DNA of 64,000 bases from Hyphomicrobiales bacterium (GTDB lineage: Bacteria; Pseudomonadota; Alphaproteobacteria; Rhizobiales; Beijerinckiaceae): positions 1 to 64,000 of the forward strand of contig JAIXSM010000065.1 of NCBI GenBank assembly GCA_027484655.1. Reading direction: 5' to 3'. The position numbers and the translations under genes are program-made. The notes beneath the pieces were generated by a model that saw only the letters and a list, made by a program, of their open reading frames with translations, did no database searches and was not told the DNA's origin. Each line of letters begins with the position of its first letter. The first letter of the stretch is position 1. Shown piece by piece: positions 55,663 to 64,000 of this stretch.

Positions 55663-57279
55663 CTATGCGTTGTGAATCGGCGCGAGCGGCGGGCGCCCGC
55701 GAATCATGTCTGAGGCTTTTTCCGCCATCATCAACACGCACGCGTTAATATGCGCAGACACGATGTCGGGCATGGCGGAAGCGTCCACAACCCGCAGGCC
55801 CTCAACGCCCAGAACGCGAAGCTCAGGATCGACGACGCCGCCGATGGCGCAAGTGCCGCACGGATGATGCGCTGTGATCGCCGTGCGGCGGAACCACTCG
55901 ACAATGTCATCATCGGACCGGATCGGCTGCGGGGCAGCCACATCGCCGCGATATGAATCAAGCGGTGAGCGGCCAGCCACATCGATGGCGCGCTGCGTTC
56001 CCTCGACAATCGTGGCGATATCGTCGGGGTGCGTGAGGAAGTCATAATGGATGCGCGGCTTTTCCAGCGGGTTCGCCGAACGAAGCCGCACGCGGCCGCG
56101 ACTTTTGGGATGCAGCAGCGCAGGCCTGATCGCATAGGAATCCGTCCATGGCGCCCGCACGCCGGGAAACCAGATATGCGGCTTGGGGTTCGTCGCGCGA
56201 AACATGAATTCAACATCGGGCGCCGCTTCCGCACGACTGGTGCGAATGAACGCGAACAGCGCCGTAGGCACAATCGTGCCCGGCCCCGTTCCGAAGAGAT
56301 ACGCCTGCGCCATCGCCAGCGCGATTCGGTCGGCGCGCATGACCGAATGAAAAAAGCCCGGCCCCTTGCGCGTCCAGTTGAACCATGCGGCGAGATGATC
56401 CTGCAGGTTCTCACCCACCGGCAGATCGAGCAGCGGATCAATTCCCATCTCGCGCAGATGACCGGCAGGTCCGATGCCCGCCAACATCAGCAACTGCGCA
56501 CTGTTGAACACACCCGCCGAAAGGATCACCTCCCTTCCGGCCAGCGCGCGGCGGGTCTGGCCGCCGGATACATACTCGACACCCTCAGCCCGCGTGCCCT
56601 TCATAAGAAGCTTCGTCGTGTGAGCTTTGGTCACGAGCGTCAGGTTGGCGCGGCCCAGCGCCGGGCGCAGGTAAGCGGCGGCCGCAGAGTGGCGACGCCC
56701 GTTGCGGATGGTAAACTGCACACGGCCAAAGCCTTCGCCGGAAGCCGCGTTAAAATCATCGGTGACGCGATAGCCGGCTTGCCTGCCTGCCTCCGTCCAT
56801 GCGTCGAAGATGGGATCCGGCGAGCGCGCCCTCTGCACATGGATGGGGCCGGAGCCGCCGCGCCATGCATTTTCGCCGTCCTCCCACGTCTCGCCGCGCT
56901 TGAAATACGGCAGCACGTCGGCATAGGACCAGCCTGCTGCGCCGTTGCGCGCCCAGCGGTCATAGTCGGCGCGGTCGCCGCGGGTGTAGGCCATGACATT
57001 GATCGAGTGGGAGCCGCCAAGCACCTTGCCGCGCATGGCCTCGATGCTGCGGCCATTCATGGCGGCATCCGGCTCCGCATCGTAGCCCCAGTCGAACAAG
57101 CGGTGCTCGTGCAGCTTGCCCAGCCCAAGCGGCACCTGAATCAGTGGGCTCCAGTCGCGCGGCCCAGCCTCCAGCAGGAGGACGCGGGCGCCCGCATCCT
57201 CACTCAACCTGTTCGCCAGCACGCAGCCCGCCGAGCCCGCCCCGACAATGATGTAATCGTACCCCGCATCGCCCGCCAT
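55663..57279 (-). CDS. GMC family FAD-dependent oxidoreductase (BetA-like)
   Basis: 538 residues. The N-terminal FAD motif GAGSAGCVLANRL and 'GGSHSINVMAYTRG' are characteristic of choline dehydrogenase-type GMC enzymes. The catalytic His region is 'AHHPCGTCAIG', and the C-terminus ends with 'VSAHINACVLMMAEKASDMI'. It oxidises an alcohol; the substrate is not determined and need not be choline. Starts at the ATG at 57279. Confidence 0.9.
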   Translation of the reverse strand: MAGDAGYDYIIVGAGSAGCVLANRLSEDAGARVLLLEAGPRDWSPLIQVPLGLGKLHEHRLFDWGYDAEPDAAMNGRSIEAMRGKVLGGSHSINVMAYTRGDRADYDRWARNGAAGWSYADVLPYFKRGETWEDGENAWRGGSGPIHVQRARSPDPIFDAWTEAGRQAGYRVTDDFNAASGEGFGRVQFTIRNGRRHSAAAAYLRPALGRANLTLVTKAHTTKLLMKGTRAEGVEYVSGGQTRRALAGREVILSAGVFNSAQLLMLAGIGPAGHLREMGIDPLLDLPVGENLQDHLAAWFNWTRKGPGFFHSVMRADRIALAMAQAYLFGTGPGTIVPTALFAFIRTSRAEAAPDVEFMFRATNPKPHIWFPGVRAPWTDSYAIRPALLHPKSRGRVRLRSANPLEKPRIHYDFLTHPDDIATIVEGTQRAIDVAGRSPLDSYRGDVAAPQPIRSDDDIVEWFRRTAITAHHPCGTCAIGGVVDPELRVLGVEGLRVVDASAMPDIVSAHINACVLMMAEKASDMIRGRPPLAPIHNA

Positions 57280-57358
57280 CGGCGGCGTTCCCCCTCATGC
57301 GCTTTTTGTCGGCAGCGCAATCTAGGACACAAGCCGCAGGGCGCGCAACGCGGGGCGC

Positions 57359-58186
57359 TCAGTGGGTCATGAGCACAGGCAGCGTCATGGCCGACAGCAC
57401 CTGCCGCGTGGCGCCGCCGAGCACGAACTCCCGAAGCCGGGAGTGCCCGTATCCGCCCATCACGAGGAAATCCGCGCCCGAGTCGGCGGCATGGGACAGA
57501 AGGGCGGAGCCCACCTCGTCGGCGGGCGCCAGTTGTCGCAACTCAGCCTTCAGGCCGTGGCGCGCCAGATGCCGGGTGATGTTGAAGCCCGGAAGCTCCT
57601 CCACAGGCGCGCCTCGCGGGGCGATGGTGACCACCTCGATGCGCTTGCATCGCTCCAGAACGGGCATGGCGGCTGCGAGCGCGCGGGAAGCGGCGAGCCC
57701 GCCGTCCCAGGCGATCAAGGCGTGGTCAAGCCGCGCAGGGCCCTTGTGGATGTAGGGCACAATGAAAACGGGGCGGCCCGAGCCGAACAGAACGGCGCTG
57801 ATGAAACCCGCGTCGTCACCCACCACACCGCCGCCGTCCTGGCCGACGACGGTCACGTCGAAATGGCGCGCGAGTTCGCCCAGCCGGTTCGCGGCGACGC
57901 CGGCCAGCGCCTCGATGAGCACCATCTCCGTCTCGACCCCGGCGGGCGTGGACGCGCGCAGCGTCCCGAAAGCCTGCTCCTGCGCTGCCCTCGCCTGCTC
58001 CGTCACCTGCGCGAGCAGATCGTAAGGATAATCGCCCGCGAAAGAGACCGGCGCCACGAATTGCAGCGCCACTCCCGCCGCCGTGAGGTGCGCCTTGTGC
58101 AGCGCGGCGAGAGACTGCGCGAACGCGTGGGCTGGCGCCTGCCTCCCATCGGGGTCGAGCACAACAAGCAAATCCCTGATCGGCAT
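57359..58186 (-). CDS. Universal stress protein, two-domain
   Basis: 275 residues with two Usp folds. The second holds the motif MGGYGHSRLREFVLGGATRQ, which is the G-x2-G-x9-G nucleotide-site variant of tandem Usp proteins. The first domain is degenerate. The role is stress adaptation in the cytoplasm. It is followed 34 bp downstream-to-upstream by a single-domain Usp on the same strand. Confidence 0.87.
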   Translation of the reverse strand: MPIRDLLVVLDPDGRQAPAHAFAQSLAALHKAHLTAAGVALQFVAPVSFAGDYPYDLLAQVTEQARAAQEQAFGTLRASTPAGVETEMVLIEALAGVAANRLGELARHFDVTVVGQDGGGVVGDDAGFISAVLFGSGRPVFIVPYIHKGPARLDHALIAWDGGLAASRALAAAMPVLERCKRIEVVTIAPRGAPVEELPGFNITRHLARHGLKAELRQLAPADEVGSALLSHAADSGADFLVMGGYGHSRLREFVLGGATRQVLSAMTLPVLMTH

Positions 58187-58220
58187 ACTGTTACCTCCAC
58201 TCGGGCCGCATTGCCGCCGT

Positions 58221-58664
58221 TCAGCGGTAGACCAGCACAGGGATTGTCGTCAGCGCCAGCACGCGCGCGGTTTCGCTGCCAAGCAGCATCCGGTTCACGC
58301 CGCGCCGTCCGTGGGAGCCCATCACAATCAGGTCACACCCGCGGGCGGTCGCCGTCTCCACAATCGCCTCGGCGGGTTTGAGATCGCGCGCATGAACCAT
58401 GTCGCAGGTTACGCCATAGCGGGCGGCGCGTTCTGCGGCAGCGTCCAGAACCTTGCGCGCGCTCTCCGCCGCGATTGCTTCGTAATGCTCGATCGGGTTT
58501 CGGGTATCCCCGGAATGACGCGTCATTTCGAACACGGACCACATCTCGGTGCCGGTGAGCACTGTCACCTTGGCCTTGAGTTGACGGGCGAGGCTGAGGC
58601 CGTGGTCGAGGGCCCTGTCGCCCAACTCGGACCCGTCCGTGGCGATGAGGATATGCTGATGCAT
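58221..58664 (-). CDS. Universal stress protein, single-domain
   Basis: 147 residues. The N-terminal ILIATDGSELGDRALDHGLS and the C-terminal 'MGSHGRRGVNRMLLGSETAR' give the complete ATP-binding G-x2-G-x9-GS motif. The ATG at 58664 has AGAGGAGGG upstream. It lies between the larger Usp and the cytochrome c, in the same direction. Confidence 0.9.
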   Translation of the reverse strand: MHQHILIATDGSELGDRALDHGLSLARQLKAKVTVLTGTEMWSVFEMTRHSGDTRNPIEHYEAIAAESARKVLDAAAERAARYGVTCDMVHARDLKPAEAIVETATARGCDLIVMGSHGRRGVNRMLLGSETARVLALTTIPVLVYR

Positions 58665-58679
58665 GGCGTCCCTCCTCTC

Positions 58680-59012
58680 TTAACGTCCCGCAAGGGACAG
58701 AATGTAGGCCGCGAGCGCGTCAATCTCCCGCTCGGCAAGAATGATGTCCGGCATGTCGCCGTGGGGTGTTTTCAGGAAAACGCGGATCGAGGTCGCCGTC
58801 GTCGAGGGCATTCGCGCGACAGCCGCGAAGTCGGGCGCTCCGGCCTGCGACTTGCCCCCGCTCACGTTATGGCAGTCGGCGCACGCCTCCCGGGCGATAC
58901 GGGCGCCCTCGGCGACAAGCCCCGCCTGCTCCTGCGCCGAAGCCGGGCCAAGGGAGGCGAAACCGAGGAGAAACGATCCGCAGAAGCCGCTGAGCAGACA
59001 GAGCTTTAACAT
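58680..59012 (-). CDS. Small c-type cytochrome
   Basis: 110 residues. A signal peptide (about 1-26) is followed by one haem site CADCH (residues 45-49) and the axial Met region HGDMPDIILAE. It is a soluble periplasmic electron carrier. Position beside the Usp genes and opposite an orphan CoxL-like gene (about 200 bp away) hints that it may accept electrons from that molybdoenzyme, which is inference only. Confidence 0.88.
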   Translation of the reverse strand: MLKLCLLSGFCGSFLLGFASLGPASAQEQAGLVAEGARIAREACADCHNVSGGKSQAGAPDFAAVARMPSTTATSIRVFLKTPHGDMPDIILAEREIDALAAYILSLAGR

Positions 59013-59210
59013 TCCCGATTGTCTCCGGCCGCCAACAACATTGCAAATACTATTACATTTTAATGCGGATTGAAATCCATCGCATTGCGCTCGATCAACT
59101 TTGCCGCGACGCGCGGCCGCGGTTCCGGTTGCGGCGCGGGCCGCAAAACGGTTTATAAGATCTCAAAGAAAGCGCGCCCCGCAGCGGGGCGGATCGAGGA
59201 GGAGAATGGC

Positions 59211-61538
59211 ATGGGCCAGTTCGGCATCGGGCAACCGGTCAGGCGCAAGGAAGACACCCGCCTTCTGACGGGACGCGGCCAGTTCACCGACGATCTGAAC
59301 TTCGAGGGGCAGGCCTGGGCCGCCTTCGTGCGCTCGCCTCACGCCAACGCGAAGATCACTGGCGTCGATATTTCGGCGGCGCTCGAGTTGCCGGGCGTCA
59401 TCGCCGTTTATACCGGCGAGGACATCGCCGCCGCGGGCCTCGGCAAGCTTGTCAACGACGCGAGCTACAAGGATCGCGCCGGAACGCCCATGCATAAAAC
59501 CCAGCGCGAGATCATGCCCACGAAGCAGACCCGCTTCGTCGGCGAGGTTCTCGCCATGGTCGTTGCGGAAACCCACCATGAGGCCCGCGAGGCGGCCGAA
59601 GCCGTCATCTTCGACTTCGAGGAACTGCCGGCGGCTGTGGGAACCGCCCGCGCCGTTGAGGCCGGCGCCCCGGTTGTTTGGCCGGAGTTTGGCTCAAACG
59701 TCGTTGTGCACTGGGAGTACGGCGACAAGGACGATGTGGACGCGAAGCTCGGCGCAGCCGCGCACCGCGTCAGCGTGGATCTCGTCAACAACCGTCTCGC
59801 AGTCAGCCCGATGGAGCCGCGCAGCGCCACCGCCATCTGGGACGCGACCGAAGGCGGGCTCACCGTCTACACGCCGAGCCAGGGCGGCCGCCGCTTGCAG
59901 GTGGCGCTTGCCGAAAACCTGCTCAAGCTGCCCACCGACAAGGTTCGCATTATCTCCAAGGACACCGGCGGCGGCTTCGGCATCCGCTCGAAGATGTACC
60001 CCGAGACAGCCATGGTCTGCTTTGCGGCCATGAAGCTCGACCGCCCCGTGAAGTGGCGCGGCGACCGCTCCGAGACCTTCATGTCCGACTACCATGGGCG
60101 CGATCAGGTCAATCACGCCGAGATGGGTCTGGACAAGGACGGCCGCGTCATCGCGCTGAAGGTGAGCACGCTGGTCAACGTGGGCGCGTATCTTTCCGAG
60201 AACGGCGTGCGCCTGCCCATGGAAGGCGGCGGCCGAATCATTCCGTGCAGCTATCACGTGCCCGACTTCTACTTCTCGGTGAAGCCGGTGTTCACAAACA
60301 CCATCAGCACCGACACCTATCGCGGGGCGGGCCGGCCCGAGGCGAACTTCATCATGGAACGCCTGATGGACGCCGCTGCGGAAGCGACCGGGCTTGCCAG
60401 GGAGGAGGTGCGGCGGCGCAACTTCATCCGTGAAGAGCAGATGCCCTACAAGACCCATCTGGGCTTCACCATCGACTCCGGCGACTTCGCCGGCACCATG
60501 GACAAGGCGCTGGAAGCCGCTGACTGGAAGGGGTTTGAAGCGCGCCGCGCGGAAGCCGCGCGCCACGGCAAAAAGCGCGGCATCGGCGTCGCAGTGTTCA
60601 TCGAAGGCGCGGGCTCGCGTCCGACCGAAGGCATGCGCCTGCGATTCGAGGATAACGGCGACGTCACCGTCTACGCCGGCACCTACTCCCACGGACAGGG
60701 CCACGAGACGGTCTATTCGCAGCTTGTGCACGAGTTCCTCGGCGTGCCGTTCGAGAACGTGAAGCTGGTCAACGGCGACACACGACTCGCGCCCTCAACC
60801 TCCATCGGCACCTTCGGCTCGCGCTCGTCCATGGTCGGCGGCATGGGCATCAAGATGGCCAGCGCAAAAATCGTGGAGAAGGGCAAGAAGATCGCGGCGC
60901 ACCTGCTGCAAAGCCAAGCCGAGCAGGTGACGTTCGAGCAGGGTGTGTTCCGCACGCAGACATCAAGCGTCTCCCTCGAAGAGGTTGCCGCCGCCAGCCG
61001 CGATCCCTCGAAGCTGCCGGATGGCGTCACGCCGGGCCTCGACGAGGAAGTCACCTTCAACGGCAAGGCGGAGAACTTCCCCAACGGCGCCCACGTGTGC
61101 GAGCTTGAGGTTGATCCGGACACCGGCGTCATCGAGATCGTCAACTACGTGGCTGTGGACGATTGCGGCGTGGTGCTGAACCCGTTCATCGTGCACGGGC
61201 AAGTCTACGGCGGCGTTGCGCAGGGCGTGGGGCAGGCGCTGACCGAAAACATCGTCTACGACGACGGCGGGCAGCTCATCACCGCGTCCTACATGGATTA
61301 CGGCATGCCACGCGCTGCGCACCTGCCCAGCATTGAGGCGCTGTTCAACGTCGTTCCGGCCAAGACCAACGAGCTTGGCGTGAAGGGCGCGGGCGAAGCG
61401 GGCGCCACCGGCGCGCCGCCGGCGGTGGTCTCAGCCGTGGTGGACGCGCTGAAGGAGTATGGAATCCGCCACCTCGACATGCCGCTCACGCCCGAGCGCG
61501 TGTGGCGGGCCATCAACATGCCAATGGCGGCGGAGTAA
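59211..61538 (+). CDS. Orphan CoxL-like xanthine-dehydrogenase-family molybdenum-binding subunit
   Basis: 775 residues. It carries the molybdopterin cytosine dinucleotide motifs 'DTGGGFGIRSK' and 'GTFGSRSSMVGG', the active-site loop 'TYRGAGRPEANF', and the conserved Glu in 'KGAGEAGATGAP'. The loop is the AYRGAGR type, not the Cys-containing AYRCSFR of true CO dehydrogenase. Such proteins normally need medium (FAD) and small (2Fe-2S) subunits, neither of which is adjacent. The ATG at 59211 has a GAGGAGGAG site; the frame upstream is unsupported. Confidence 0.87.
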   Translation: MGQFGIGQPVRRKEDTRLLTGRGQFTDDLNFEGQAWAAFVRSPHANAKITGVDISAALELPGVIAVYTGEDIAAAGLGKLVNDASYKDRAGTPMHKTQREIMPTKQTRFVGEVLAMVVAETHHEAREAAEAVIFDFEELPAAVGTARAVEAGAPVVWPEFGSNVVVHWEYGDKDDVDAKLGAAAHRVSVDLVNNRLAVSPMEPRSATAIWDATEGGLTVYTPSQGGRRLQVALAENLLKLPTDKVRIISKDTGGGFGIRSKMYPETAMVCFAAMKLDRPVKWRGDRSETFMSDYHGRDQVNHAEMGLDKDGRVIALKVSTLVNVGAYLSENGVRLPMEGGGRIIPCSYHVPDFYFSVKPVFTNTISTDTYRGAGRPEANFIMERLMDAAAEATGLAREEVRRRNFIREEQMPYKTHLGFTIDSGDFAGTMDKALEAADWKGFEARRAEAARHGKKRGIGVAVFIEGAGSRPTEGMRLRFEDNGDVTVYAGTYSHGQGHETVYSQLVHEFLGVPFENVKLVNGDTRLAPSTSIGTFGSRSSMVGGMGIKMASAKIVEKGKKIAAHLLQSQAEQVTFEQGVFRTQTSSVSLEEVAAASRDPSKLPDGVTPGLDEEVTFNGKAENFPNGAHVCELEVDPDTGVIEIVNYVAVDDCGVVLNPFIVHGQVYGGVAQGVGQALTENIVYDDGGQLITASYMDYGMPRAAHLPSIEALFNVVPAKTNELGVKGAGEAGATGAPPAVVSAVVDALKEYGIRHLDMPLTPERVWRAINMPMAAE

Positions 61539-61615
61539 GCAAGCGCGCGCGCGGGTTAGCCTTACGCTGGACCGCGCGCGTCCCCGCGCGCAAAAACTAA
61601 CCTGTAATCAACTAG

Positions 61616-61690
61616 CGCCCCCTCCCGGCTGGCTCCGCCAGCCACCCTCCCCCAACTGGCGTTGGGAGAGGGAGTCGCGCACATTGATTT
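61616..61690. repeat. REP-like palindrome, copy at 61.6 kb
   Basis: CCCCCTCCCGG, a small CTGGC-TCC-GCCAG stem, CCACCCTCCCCCAACT and GTTGGGAGAGGGAGTCGCGC repeat the unit found at 17895. A conserved leader (TGTAA-like) and trailer (GCGCACATTG) flank the unit. The 361-bp gap 61539-61899 consists of this unit, the copies at 61756 and 61822, and connecting sequence. Confidence 0.75.
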
Positions 61691-61755
61691 GCGCGTAACT
61701 TCACACGCTCAAAATCGCGAGATTAGCGCCCGTGAGGGGGTGATCATGGACCGCG

Positions 61756-61786
61756 CGCCACATCCCCGGACGCGGCGCGATCCGGG
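61756..61786 (-). repeat. Dispersed palindromic repeat, copy 2
   Basis: Reverse complement of the sequence at 91-123, differing at about three positions. It sits between two REP units and next to CCGCGCGC runs. This copy has no transposase beside it, so it may represent the empty target of the IS110-type element. Confidence 0.55.
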
Positions 61787-61821
61787 GCCCCGCGCGCAAT
61801 AAATACGTTGTAAATAGAAAA

Positions 61822-61888
61822 GCCCCCTCCCGGCCGGCTCCGCCAGCCGCCCTCCCCCAACTTCGTTGGGAGAGGGGGTCGCACTTGT
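61822..61888. repeat. REP-like palindrome, copy at 61.8 kb
   Basis: The same unit again: CCCCCTCCCGG, CCGGC-TCC-GCCAG stem, CCGCCCTCCCCCAACT, GTTGGGAGAGGGGGTCGC. The leader TTGTAAATAG is shared with the copy at 17895. It ends about 10 bp from the aroA stop codon. Confidence 0.75.
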
Positions 61889-61899
61889 TATTGCCAAAC

Positions 61900-63833
<1,934 letters not shown>

Positions 63834-63924
63834 CGCACACGGCTTCGGCGGATGTGAATTTTCTCCGCTGAAGTTCAAAGACGGGCTTGTGAAGCGTCGT
63901 GGTTCCGTCTATATCGAGCGCCGT

Positions 63925-63979
63925 CGCAGCCGGTTCGCTGGCTGCGAGGCGGCCCACCCCAAGGGGCCGCTTTTCTTTC
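63925..63979 (+). terminator. Tandem hairpins with T-run downstream of the FYDLN gene
   Basis: Hairpin 1 is CGCAGCC-N8-GGCTGCG (63925-63946). Hairpin 2 is GCGGCCC-N8-GGGCCGC (63949-63970), immediately followed by TTTTCTTT. The second is a good intrinsic terminator. Together they could form the 3' end of the FYDLN message or of a short RNA, since 91 bases separate the stop from the first hairpin. Confidence 0.6.
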
Positions 63980-64000
63980 CCCGGCAACGGGAAAACGTGG

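Overview
The window is a GC-rich chromosomal segment of an alphaproteobacterium, most likely a member of the Hyphomicrobiales (Rhizobiales). The evidence is a GcrA cell-cycle regulator divergent from argD-argF-hslO, a class I lysyl-tRNA synthetase, a class II (CP4-like) EPSP synthase divergent from a FYDLN-acid protein, a CpaA-F/TadB-D Flp pilus locus with CtrA-like boxes, and an ArgD/ArgF/Hsp33 operon joined by ATGA overlaps. I cannot name the genus.

Layout. 1-3.2 kb is decayed accessory DNA: the C-terminal end of an IS110-type transposase, a short dispersed palindromic repeat, and a broken two-gene module (XRE-HTH/ASCH protein plus PIN-GNAT-PUA-like protein). A frameshifted HTH gene follows. 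3.2-11.9 kb carries an orphan periplasmic binding protein, a multi-domain GT2 glycosyltransferase, lysS, a TauE/SafE permease, a DUF3800 protein, an S24 repressor and two overlapping half-permeases with a 172-aa companion.

12.0-30.8 kb is the most interesting block, a metal-rich catabolic island. It encodes a three-component Rieske oxygenase (oxygenase, ferredoxin, flavin/2Fe-2S reductase), a COG0523/CobW GTPase, an IclR regulator with a candidate 21-bp operator, and a 4,5-dihydroxyphthalate-decarboxylase-like protein. It also has one canonical mono-cupin, two bicupins each next to its own EutA-like ASKHA ATPase, several His-rich tails, a nucleophile-less alpha/beta hydrolase-like secreted protein, a prolyl aminopeptidase, an MFS carrier and a NitT/TauT-type ABC pair without a binding protein. 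There is no EutBC ethanolamine ammonia-lyase in the window. The EutA-like ATPases are therefore better viewed as possible reactivases or metallochaperones for the cupins or for another enzyme. I consider this the best candidate for an undescribed system.

30.9-41 kb is core genome: hslO-argF-argD, gcrA, a PhoR-like kinase, an SDR, urate hydroxylase PuuD and mutS. 41-51.7 kb is the Flp/Tad pilus locus with three tandem pilins, two of them made by a 304-bp duplication. 51.8-61.5 kb is mixed metabolism: an M17 aminopeptidase and NlpC/P60 pair, an FAH hydrolase, DUF1993, a GMC oxidoreductase, two universal stress proteins, a cytochrome c and an orphan CoxL-like molybdenum hydroxylase. 61.5-64 kb has REP-like palindromes, aroA and the FYDLN protein, followed by two tandem hairpins.

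All functional statements come from reading motifs and family resemblance by eye. No database search was run.
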